Source: Deltaproteobacteria bacterium (GTDB taxonomy: Bacteria > Desulfobacterota > Desulfobacteria > Desulfobacterales > Desulfatibacillaceae). From it: DNA of 5,431 nucleotides. Both the position numbers and the translations under genes were made by a program. The notes below the pieces were generated by a model. It saw only the letters and a list, made by a program, of their open reading frames with translations, was not told where the DNA came from and ran no database searches. Position 1 is the stretch's first letter. Each line of letters begins with the position of its first letter. This document shows positions 1 through 5,431 of this stretch, piece after piece. The stretch covers positions 1-5,431 of the forward strand of contig JAKAGN010000219.1 of the NCBI GenBank assembly GCA_021815525.1. The letters run 5' to 3'.

Positions 1-644
1 GCCAGCGCCGCCGAGAGGACGCCCAGCGGAAGGCAGGTCTGGATGGACGGCAAAAGCTGGGCCAGGTCCTGGGCGTTCAGCATCCCCACGGCCTTCTCCA
101 CCTTGGGAAGGAGGGCCTGGCGGCCGGAGTCGCGCCCCACCACCAGGGACTGGTCGTAGGCCATGAGGGCCTGGACCGGCCGGGAGAGCGAAAGCTGGGC
201 GTCGCCCGTCATGACCCAGGCCGCCGCGCGGACGCGCTCCGAGTTGGGCGGCGAGGTGAGGGGCTTGGCGGCGTCCAGGGCGTCCTGGAAACGGCCCTCC
301 TTGAGGGTGCAGTCCACGAGGCCCAGCTTGGCGTCCGGCGAGTAGAGGGAGTCCGGCCAGCGGGAAAGCACCGACTGATAGGCATCCCGGGCGCTTTTGA
401 CATCGTTTTGGGCCGCGGCGATCCCCGCCACCTTGAGCCAGGCCGCCGGCGCCATGGGCCCCGCGGGGTTCGCCTGGAGATAGGCCCGGTACTCCTTCAG
501 GGCCGCGTCCGTCTTTCCGGCGGAATAAAGGGCCTCGGCCCTGCCGAAATGGTCCGCCTTGGCCGGGCCCGAAAAGCCCGGCGCCGCCAACATCGCCGCC
601 ATCGCCAAGAAGCAGGCGGCCGCAAGGATGAGCTTCGTTTTCAT
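1..644 (-). CDS. Exported TPR protein, N-terminal part; likely PBP-activator / periplasmic-binding-like protein (cut by window edge)
   Basis: The frame opens at an ATG (644-642), preceded by AGGAAA six bases upstream and by an in-frame TGA further up, so this start is well supported. It runs 214 codons without a stop and leaves the window. Residues 1-30 form a Sec signal peptide: basic start MKTK, an Ala/Leu/Met-rich core, and a likely signal peptidase I site after A28-K-A30. C11 is not in a proper lipobox. Residues 33-170 are TPR-like helical repeats, with units near 33-66, 67-101, 103-130 and 137-170 (for example AEALYSAGKTDAALKEY). Residues 176-214 resemble the short helical stretch that precedes the periplasmic-binding domain in deltaproteobacterial proteins annotated as penicillin-binding protein activators. 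If so, the missing C-terminal part should be a Leu/Ile/Val-binding-type domain. Family recalled from memory; the gene is certain, the family moderately so. It could also be a YbgF/CpoB-like periplasmic TPR protein. Confidence 0.85.
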   Translation of the reverse strand, partial: MKTKLILAAACFLAMAAMLAAPGFSGPAKADHFGRAEALYSAGKTDAALKEYRAYLQANPAGPMAPAAWLKVAGIAAAQNDVKSARDAYQSVLSRWPDSLYSPDAKLGLVDCTLKEGRFQDALDAAKPLTSPPNSERVRAAAWVMTGDAQLSLSRPVQALMAYDQSLVVGRDSGRQALLPKVEKAVGMLNAQDLAQLLPSIQTCLPLGVLSAAL

Positions 645-650
645 GGCGCG

Positions 651-656
651 TTTCCT
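651..656 (-). promoter_or_regulatory. Ribosome binding site for the minus-strand TPR gene
   Basis: AGGAAA on the minus strand lies six bases before the ATG at 644. It fixes the start of the exported protein and places the signal peptide exactly at its N-terminus. Confidence 0.7.
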
Positions 657-697
657 ATGTTTTTCCTGGTCACGGGCAAAAAACCCGAAATCGCCCG

Positions 698-726
698 ATC
701 ATACGGAAAAACCGGCCCTTGCGCAA
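698..726 (-). promoter_or_regulatory. Candidate sigma70-type promoter for the minus-strand TPR gene
   Basis: Read on the minus strand, TTGCGC (726-721; three of six consensus bases) is followed after exactly 17 bases by TATGAT (703-698; five of six). Transcription would start near 691, giving a leader of about 47 bases. The -10 and spacing are good and the -35 is weak. The -35 sits inside the perfect palindrome CTTGCGCAAG (718-727), so a bound regulator there would overlap the polymerase site. Confidence 0.5.
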
Positions 727-727
727 G
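718..727. repeat. Perfect 10-bp palindrome over the -35 of the minus-strand promoter
   Basis: CTTGCGCAAG is its own reverse complement and covers the proposed -35 hexamer at 721-726. Its position suits a dimeric regulator site, but one short palindrome in GC-rich DNA can occur by chance. Confidence 0.35.
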
Positions 728-741
728 CCTCGGGGAAAAAT

Positions 742-771
742 GGGGGAAAGGGTTGCGGGGCGGGGGTGGGG
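742..771 (+). repeat. G-run block with G-quadruplex potential
   Basis: Five runs of three to five G (742-746, 750-752, 757-760, 762-766, 768-771) are separated by loops of 3, 4, 1 and 1 bases. This meets the usual four-run, short-loop G-quadruplex pattern on the plus strand. It lies just upstream of the minus-strand promoter, whose template strand carries these G runs. Its last three runs are also the 5' arm of the hairpin at 755-793, so the two structures would exclude each other. Confidence 0.55.
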
Positions 772-793
772 ACACCCCTTACCCCGCCCCCGC
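755..793. repeat. Long GC-rich inverted repeat (hairpin)
   Basis: 755-760 pairs with 788-793, then after one bulged C (787) 761-765 pairs with 782-786. After a small internal loop, 768-771 pairs with 775-778 around an ACA loop. That is 15 base pairs, nearly all G-C. It is not an intrinsic terminator on either strand: the plus side is followed by CTAAAAAATC, and on the minus strand the T run precedes the stem. Confidence 0.55.
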
Positions 794-812
794 CTAAAAA
801 ATCACCGTCCAC

Positions 813-837
813 GCGCGGCGCACGTCGTGCTGCGCGC
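813..837. repeat. Inverted repeat / hairpin
   Basis: 813-817 pairs with 833-837 and 820-823 pairs with 827-830, with a two-by-two internal mismatch and a three-base loop (GTC). Nine G-C-rich pairs make a compact stem. No U tract directly follows on either strand, so it is not a clear terminator. Its role is unknown and it may be a product of high GC content. Confidence 0.4.
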
Positions 838-909
838 CCGTTTCCCGTGTTCGCCCGCGTCCGGCCGGGTCCCTTGGTCTCAATTTCCGAAGACCCCGCC
901 AAAGAACTC

Positions 910-939
910 TTGAAAGAACGGCGGGTTCCCGCGTAGTAT
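910..939 (+). promoter_or_regulatory. Candidate sigma70-type promoter for the TMTC-like pair
   Basis: TTGAAA (910-915; five of six consensus) and TAGTAT (934-939; four of six) are 18 bases apart. A start near 946 would give a leader of about 165 bases before the ATG at 1111. The spacer holds the inverted repeat GCGGG-TT-CCCGC (921-932). The direct repeat AAAGAAC (901-907 and 913-919, period 12) overlaps the -35. I found no better-placed pair closer to the gene. Confidence 0.45.
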
Positions 940-950
940 GGGACTCTTGC

Positions 951-963
951 CGGAAGGCTTCCG
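951..963. repeat. Short inverted repeat just after the predicted plus-strand start site
   Basis: CGGAAG-G-CTTCCG has perfect six-base arms around one central base. It begins about five bases after the predicted transcription start near 946, a typical place for an operator. No known regulator site is recognised. Confidence 0.35.
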
Positions 964-1097
964 AGCGACCCCCGAAAGCTAAGAGCGGTTTTACGCGAGG
1001 CGCGATGTCCCGGCCGATTCTTGGATGCTTTTTCCATGCTTCCGGGCTTTGACGGGAAGGATGCGGATTAGGTTCCGATCAATCATTTCATTTTCCG

Positions 1098-1103
1098 AAA
1101 GGA
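1098..1103 (+). promoter_or_regulatory. Ribosome binding site that decides the start of the first TMTC-like gene
   Basis: AAAGGA lies seven bases before ATG 1111 but only four before the adjacent in-frame GTG 1108. The spacing favours ATG 1111, so the protein begins MARKKP. The difference is one residue. Confidence 0.7.
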
Positions 1104-1110
1104 CTCTGTG

Positions 1111-3201
1111 ATGGCCCGAAAGAAGCCGCGGGAGGGCGGGGCGAAGGCGGCGGCCAAGGTCCCGGCGGCCCCTGGGGGTGCGGGTTTTGCCGGGCGCGTG
1201 CGGGAGAGCGGCGGGGCGGTCTTTCTGGTCCTTTTTCCGATTCTGGCCTTCGCCCTTTACGCGAAGACCATGACGGGCCCCTTTGTTTTCGACGACGTTT
1301 CCAACATCAGCGGAAACGTCAAGATGCGGCTCTATTCCCTTTCCTGGGAGGGCCTCAAGGCCGCGGCGGTGTCGGACCCCTCGCCCGCCCGGATACTTCC
1401 CAACATGAGCTTCGCCGTGAACTTCTTCCTGGGCGGCTACCACGTGGAGGGCTACCACGCGGTGAACGTGCTGGTTCACGTGCTGGCGGCCCTGGGGCTT
1501 TTCCTTTTCGCGCGGGCGACACTGAGGACCCCGGCCCTGGCCAAGCGGGGGCATTCCGCGTGGCTGCCGCTTGCGGCCTCGCTCCTTTTTCTGGTGCAGC
1601 CCCTTGCGACGAACGTCGCGGCCTATATCGTGCAGCGCATGGCTTCCATGGCGGCCATGTTCTACGTGTTTTCCTTCTGGTGCTACGTGGAGGGCCGGCT
1701 TTCGGCCTCGCGCGGCCGCGCGGCCGCCTTTTTCGCGGGTTGCCTCGTCTTTTTCGCCTGCTCGCTCGCCTCCAAGCAGAACGCCGCCACCCTGCCGGTC
1801 CTGGCGGCCCTCTACGAGTGGTTCTTTTTCCGGGATCTAAGCCGCCGCTCGTTTCTGCGCTTCCTGCCGGTGCTTATTGGGGCGGTCCTTTTGGTGGGCC
1901 TAGCCTGGCTCTACTTCACCAACTTCGACCCCGCGCGGCTGCTCACGGTTCCCTACGAGTTCAGGGACTTCACCCTTTCCCAGCGGCTCCTTACCCAGTT
2001 CCGGGTGGTGGTGCTCTACGTGACGCTCCTTCTTTTCCCGCTGCCCGGAAGAATGAACCTGGACTGGGACTTTCCGAAATCCGTTGGCCTTTTTTCGCCG
2101 CCTTCGACGTTTCTTTCCATGCTACTGATCGTCGCGGCCCTGGCCTGGGCGGTGTGGGCCGCCCGGAAGCAGCGGCTTTTGTCCTTCTGCGTCTTCTGGT
2201 TTTTCGGAAACCTCGTCATCGAGTCCTCCTTCCTGCCGCTTGAAATGGTCTTCGAGCACCGCACGTATCTTCCTTCCATGCTTTTTTTCGTGCTGGCCGC
2301 GGACCTCGTCCTTCGGGGGCTTACGCCCCAAGGCCTCGCCTTCGGGGTCCTGGCCGCCGTGGCGGTGTTTTTTTCCGCCGCGACCGTGGTTCGCAACCGG
2401 GTATGGACCGATTCCGAGCTTCTGTGGCGCGACGCCGTGGCGAAGTCGCCGGAAAAGGCCCGGCCCTACTACAACCTGTGCGAGGCCCTCACCTCGCGCG
2501 GCAGGCCCGGCGAGGCCATTCCCGTGTGCGAGCGGGGAATCGCGCTCGGCCCCCACGAGCCCTACGGCTACTTCAACCTGGCGCTCGCCCTGGAGGACCC
2601 CCGCGTGGGCCGCGTCGACGAGGCCTTCGCCAATTACAAGAAGACCGTGGAGCTTTCGCCGGAAAACGCCGCGGCCATCAACGGCATGGCCCAGATACTG
2701 GTGCGCAAGGGCAGGCAGGCCCTTAAGGCGGGCGACAAGAAAGCGGCCCTGGCCCTTTTCGAGGAGGCCCTTCCCTACATCCAGAACGCCGTCAACCGCG
2801 CGCCGCAAAACCCCACGGTGTGGCTCAACGCCGGCCGCAGCCTCTACATGATGGGAAACGCCAGGGAGGCCGTGGCCTACTTCAAGAGGGCCCTTGCCAT
2901 CGATCCCGGCTACGCCAAGGCCCACAACAACATCGGCATCGCCTACCTGGATCTCAAGATGCCCAGGGAGGCCGTGGCGCATCTTGAAAGGTCCCTCGCG
3001 CTTTCCCCCGACGACTCGGTGACGGCCTATAACCTGGCCCTGATGCTGGAGCGCATGGGGGATGCCGGAGCGGCCCTGCGCTACTACCGCCAGGCCGCGG
3101 GCTCCACTCCCCGCGCCCGGGAGCAGATGGAGGCCTCGGACGCGGCCCGCAAGGCCATCGAGCGCCTCGCGCCCGCTTCGGGGCAAGGCGGCCCGCCATG
3201 A
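1111..3201 (+). CDS. TMTC-like (DUF1736) multi-pass membrane protein with C-terminal TPR domain, copy 1
   Basis: This 696-residue protein is probably a GT-C-type membrane glycosyltransferase using a polyprenyl-phosphate sugar; that role is inferred from eukaryotic TMTC O-mannosyltransferases. A basic cytosolic tail (1-35) precedes about 11-12 membrane segments (first 36-53, last about 407-427). The first periplasmic loop has the family acidic pair D61-D62 in FVFDDVSNI. Other family blocks are N98-N104 with GYH at 114-116, YIVQRM 172-177, RLLTQ before TM8, NLDWDF 316-321 (DUF1736 region), and EHRTYLPS 382-389. After RNRVW (428-432) come about six TPR units at 449-482, 483-518, 519-567 (enlarged), 568-601, 602-635 and 636-669, then a final helix. 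The TPR domain would face the periplasm if eukaryotic topology holds. Oddities: Q163 where His is usual before Pro, SKQ (221-223) where SKE is usual, and I95 where Pro usually follows Arg. The gene overlaps the next by four bases. Confidence 0.9.
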   Translation: MARKKPREGGAKAAAKVPAAPGGAGFAGRVRESGGAVFLVLFPILAFALYAKTMTGPFVFDDVSNISGNVKMRLYSLSWEGLKAAAVSDPSPARILPNMSFAVNFFLGGYHVEGYHAVNVLVHVLAALGLFLFARATLRTPALAKRGHSAWLPLAASLLFLVQPLATNVAAYIVQRMASMAAMFYVFSFWCYVEGRLSASRGRAAAFFAGCLVFFACSLASKQNAATLPVLAALYEWFFFRDLSRRSFLRFLPVLIGAVLLVGLAWLYFTNFDPARLLTVPYEFRDFTLSQRLLTQFRVVVLYVTLLLFPLPGRMNLDWDFPKSVGLFSPPSTFLSMLLIVAALAWAVWAARKQRLLSFCVFWFFGNLVIESSFLPLEMVFEHRTYLPSMLFFVLAADLVLRGLTPQGLAFGVLAAVAVFFSAATVVRNRVWTDSELLWRDAVAKSPEKARPYYNLCEALTSRGRPGEAIPVCERGIALGPHEPYGYFNLALALEDPRVGRVDEAFANYKKTVELSPENAAAINGMAQILVRKGRQALKAGDKKAALALFEEALPYIQNAVNRAPQNPTVWLNAGRSLYMMGNAREAVAYFKRALAIDPGYAKAHNNIGIAYLDLKMPREAVAHLERSLALSPDDSVTAYNLALMLERMGDAGAALRYYRQAAGSTPRAREQMEASDAARKAIERLAPASGQGGPP
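3185..3188 (+). promoter_or_regulatory. Weak ribosome binding site for the second TMTC-like gene
   Basis: AAGG inside the end of the preceding gene lies nine bases before ATG 3198 and twelve before the second ATG at 3201. The first ATG fits better and overlaps the upstream stop as ATGA. Translational coupling to the upstream gene is likely to assist initiation. Confidence 0.5.
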
Positions 3202-5431
3202 TGTCCCGCCTTTCCGGGATGAGGCCCGGCCCAAGAAATGCGGCGGCCTTCCTGGTTTTCGTCATCCTGGCCTTCGCGGTCTACGCCCCGGCCCTTAGGG
3301 GGCCCTTCTACCTGGATGACGACGCCCACATCGTGAAGAACCAGGCCGTGCAGGTCACCAAGCCATCGCCCGCGGCGCTGTGGCGGGCCGCATGGTCCGG
3401 GGCCACGGCGAACCGGCCCGTGGCCATGCTCTCCATCGCCCTGGACCACCTGGCCCACGGCCTGAACCCCGCGGGTTTCCGGGTAACCAACATCGTCTTG
3501 CACGCGCTGACCGCGCTCGTTTTATTCCTGTTCCTCGCGCGCACCTTCGCCCTTAGGCCCGGCCTTTCGGACATCGGCCCGGCCGCCGCTTTTTTGGCGG
3601 CCCTCCTGTGGCTTTGCCACCCGCTCGAAACCCAGGCCGTATCCTACATAATCCAGCGCATGGCGGTCCTGGCCGCGCTCTTTTTCCTCCTTACCCTCCA
3701 TCTCTACGCCGGGGGGCGCGCCGCGAAAAGCCCGGCCCGGGCCGCGGCGCTTTTCGCGGGGGCCGCGGCAAGCTTCGTTTTGGCCTTGGGGTCCAAGGAA
3801 AACACTGCGGTACTGCCCTTCTTCATCCTTCTCTACGAGTGGTATTTCTTCCAGGACCTCTCGCCGCGCTTCATCACGCGGCGCTGGCCCTGGATCGCGC
3901 TGGCCGCGGCCGTTTTCGCCCTCACGGCCCTGCTCTACTCCGGCTTCGACCTTTCCGGCACCCTTTCATCCGCCTACTCGGTGCGGGACTTCTCCCTTTC
4001 CGACCGCCTCCTCACCCAGCCGCGGGTGATCCTCTACTATCTGTCCCTTTTTTTCCTGCCCCTGCCCTCGCGGCTCACTCTTTTTCACGCTTTTTCAACC
4101 TCAAGCGGGCTTTTTTCGCCGCCCTCCACCTTCCTTGCCCTGCTTTTCGTCCTGGCGCTTGCGGTTTTCGCGCTCATAGCGGCGCGGCGGCTCAGGCTCC
4201 TGTCCTTTTTCATCCTGTTTTTCCTGGGCGCGCTCGCCATCGAGTCCTCCGCCGTGGGCCTCGAGCTGGTGTTCGAGCACCGCCTCTACCTGCCGTCAAC
4301 GGCCCTCTGCGCCGCCGTAGCCCTTTTCGCCTTCGCGCTCTTTGAAAACCCCAGGAAGGGCGCGGCGCTCCTTCTTGCCCTCTGCCTCGCCTGCGGCGCC
4401 GCCACCTTCGCCCGGAACCGCGCGTGGGGCGACGGCCCGGCCTTCTTCGCCGACGCGGTTAAGAAGAACCCCGAATCCAGCCGCGCCGTTTCGGGCCTCG
4501 CCTACGCGCTGATGCGGGCGAAGCGCCCGGCCGAGGCCCTTTCCGTGTACCAGCGGGCGGTGGCCATGGACAGGGCCTTCATCGATTCCCACCTGGACTA
4601 CGGCAAGGCCCTGGCCAAGCACGGGCTTCCCCTTGAAGCCATGCACCAGTTCAAGACGGCCTTCTTCGCCTGGGACCGCTACATGGAAAACCAGAACGGC
4701 GAGGCCGGAATGCTGGCCGCCACGGGTCAGGTCGACAAGGCCCTTGATCTCTATGGCCGCATCCTCGCCCAGGCCCCCGGCCACGTGCTGGCGCGCTTGA
4801 GCCGCGGCTCCGTGCTGCTGGCCACGGGAAAGCCGCTTCCGGCGGCCATGGACTTTTACCGGGTCCTAAAGAATCAGCCGGACAACGTGACGGTGCTCAT
4901 GCTCCTGGGCGACGCCCTCCACGCCGCCCGCAGGGACGGCGAGGCCGCCGAAGCCTTTCGCAGGGCCGCGCGCCTGGACCCCCACCAGCCCGGCGTGTGG
5001 GAGCGGCTGGCCAAGGTCCTGCCCGGGGGCGGCCGCGCGGCTCCGAACGCCCCCGCCGAGATCGAAGACCCGGCCGTGGCCGAGATACTGGGAGCGCTCA
5101 CCCGCTCGCCCGGAAGCGCGGTGCTCTACGCCAGGCTGGGCGCCCTTTACCGTGAAAAGGGCCGGCCGGAAAAGGCCGCCGGGGCCTTCGAAAAGGCCCT
5201 GGCCCTGGCGCCGGACTCCCCCGGACTCTGGAACAACCTGGGCCTCGCGCACCTTGCCATGAAAAACTTTCCGGCTGCCCGGAAGGCCTTCGACAAGGCT
5301 CTGGACCTCGATCCCAAAAATATCCCGGCCGCCTACAACATGGTGTGCCTCAACTCCCTGAAAGGCGACATGAAAGAGGCCGCCCGCAGGCTCGAAAAGC
5401 TTTTGGCCTTAGGCTTCAAGGACACCAAGGC
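3198..5431 (+). CDS. TMTC-like (DUF1736) multi-pass membrane protein with C-terminal TPR domain, copy 2 (open at window end)
   Basis: 744 codons are visible without a stop. The protein shares the plan of its upstream neighbour but is clearly diverged. TM1 is near 15-32, and the first loop has D40-D41-D42 in FYLDDDAHI. Family blocks follow: NRPVAMLS 72-79, HPLETQAVSYIIQRM 141-155, SKEN 199-202, RLLTQPRV in the DUF1736 region, LFSPPSTFL, IESS 348-351 and EHRLYLPS 360-367. RNRAW (406-410) ends the membrane part. TPR-like units run from about 429 to 608; a Gly/Pro/Ala-rich linker (609 to about 637) splits the array, and three good TPRs follow at about 640-673, 674-707 and 708-741. Oddity: the NLDWDF motif of copy 1 reads TLFHAF here (294-299). 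Reading the other two frames there does not restore it, so this is divergence rather than a frameshift. It is probably a membrane glycosyltransferase like copy 1, substrate unknown. The C-terminus lies beyond the window. Confidence 0.9.
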   Translation, partial: MMSRLSGMRPGPRNAAAFLVFVILAFAVYAPALRGPFYLDDDAHIVKNQAVQVTKPSPAALWRAAWSGATANRPVAMLSIALDHLAHGLNPAGFRVTNIVLHALTALVLFLFLARTFALRPGLSDIGPAAAFLAALLWLCHPLETQAVSYIIQRMAVLAALFFLLTLHLYAGGRAAKSPARAAALFAGAAASFVLALGSKENTAVLPFFILLYEWYFFQDLSPRFITRRWPWIALAAAVFALTALLYSGFDLSGTLSSAYSVRDFSLSDRLLTQPRVILYYLSLFFLPLPSRLTLFHAFSTSSGLFSPPSTFLALLFVLALAVFALIAARRLRLLSFFILFFLGALAIESSAVGLELVFEHRLYLPSTALCAAVALFAFALFENPRKGAALLLALCLACGAATFARNRAWGDGPAFFADAVKKNPESSRAVSGLAYALMRAKRPAEALSVYQRAVAMDRAFIDSHLDYGKALAKHGLPLEAMHQFKTAFFAWDRYMENQNGEAGMLAATGQVDKALDLYGRILAQAPGHVLARLSRGSVLLATGKPLPAAMDFYRVLKNQPDNVTVLMLLGDALHAARRDGEAAEAFRRAARLDPHQPGVWERLAKVLPGGGRAAPNAPAEIEDPAVAEILGALTRSPGSAVLYARLGALYREKGRPEKAAGAFEKALALAPDSPGLWNNLGLAHLAMKNFPAARKAFDKALDLDPKNIPAAYNMVCLNSLKGDMKEAARRLEKLLALGFKDTK

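Larger units (their letters stand above)
645..1110. other. Divergent intergenic region with promoters and structured repeats
   Basis: This 466-base gap separates two divergently transcribed genes. I find no coding region in it: the open frames that cross it have no ribosome binding site, no protein-like composition and no recognisable domain. It holds a candidate promoter for each side, a G-run block at 742-771, a long GC hairpin at 755-793, a second hairpin at 813-837, and short inverted repeats near both promoters. There is no intrinsic terminator, as expected between divergent genes. Confidence 0.75.

Noticed and set aside
612..614. Cys11 of the exported TPR protein as a lipoprotein cysteine
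   Set aside because: The preceding residues AAA lack the usual Leu/Val at -3 and the hydrophobic stretch before it is too short; an Ala-x-Ala site after residue 30 fits better.
755..802. Hairpin next to an A6 tract considered as a Rho-independent terminator
   Set aside because: On the plus strand the tract is A, not T; on the minus strand the T run comes before the stem. There is also no gene ending here.
408..936. Plus-strand open frames crossing the intergenic region
   Set aside because: They overlap the signal-peptide gene on the other strand, have no ribosome binding site, and give low-complexity Pro/Arg/Gly-rich products.
938..982. Possible 14-codon leader peptide (MGLLPEGFRATPES)
   Set aside because: It starts within the proposed -10 and would lie mostly before or at the transcription start; there is no ribosome binding site and no regulatory codon run.
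991..1554. Minus-strand open frame across the start of the first TMTC-like gene
   Set aside because: Its composition is that of a shadow frame and it overlaps the supported gene start and membrane domain.
2122..3234. Long antisense open frame (370 codons) opposite the first TMTC-like gene
   Set aside because: It lies wholly against a strongly supported gene, its protein is Gly/His/Val/Arg-rich with no domain, and such frames arise commonly opposite GC-rich genes.
4071..4115. Possible frameshift in the second TMTC-like gene where the N-L-D-x-D-F motif is missing
   Set aside because: Neither alternative frame gives the motif, and the normal frame resumes family blocks (LFSPPSTFL) immediately afterwards, so it is sequence divergence.
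3608..4345. Plus-strand open frame (245 codons) inside the second TMTC-like gene
   Set aside because: It is the wrong frame of a real gene; the product is rich in Pro, Arg and Ala with no domain, while the main frame carries all the family motifs.

Overview
The window looks like a stretch of a GC-rich Gram-negative chromosome. Codon third positions are strongly G/C, the upstream gene product has a Sec signal peptide, and the gene types resemble those of Desulfobacterota (former Deltaproteobacteria). That assignment is an inference from protein style, not from a marker gene. There are three real protein genes: two are cut by the window edges and one is complete. I see no RNA genes, mobile elements, CRISPR arrays or pseudogenes.

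Layout: (1) Positions 1-644, minus strand, hold the N-terminal part of an exported TPR protein that resembles the front end of the 'penicillin-binding protein activator' / periplasmic-binding-protein fusions. (2) Positions 645-1110 are a divergent intergenic region. It carries a plausible sigma70-type promoter for each direction, several inverted repeats near those promoters, and a dense G-run block that could form either a G-quadruplex or a long GC hairpin. (3) Positions 1111-3201, plus strand, encode a complete 696-residue multi-pass membrane protein with a C-terminal TPR domain, of the TMTC/DUF1736-like (GT-C glycosyltransferase-like) type. (4) From 3198 to the window end, plus strand, lies a second gene of the same architecture. 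It overlaps the first by four bases (ATGA) and is still open at the edge after 744 codons.

The main point of interest is the tandem, translationally coupled pair of divergent TMTC-like proteins. Both keep the Asp-rich first periplasmic loop and the EHRxYLPS block. Each has lost different family-typical residues, so the two copies may have divided their roles or may work as a pair. By analogy with eukaryotic TMTC proteins they may move a sugar from a polyprenyl-phosphate donor onto envelope proteins, with the TPR domain recognising the acceptor or a partner. No substrate is shown by the sequence. The divergent neighbour is also an envelope protein with TPR-like repeats, but a shared pathway is only a hypothesis.
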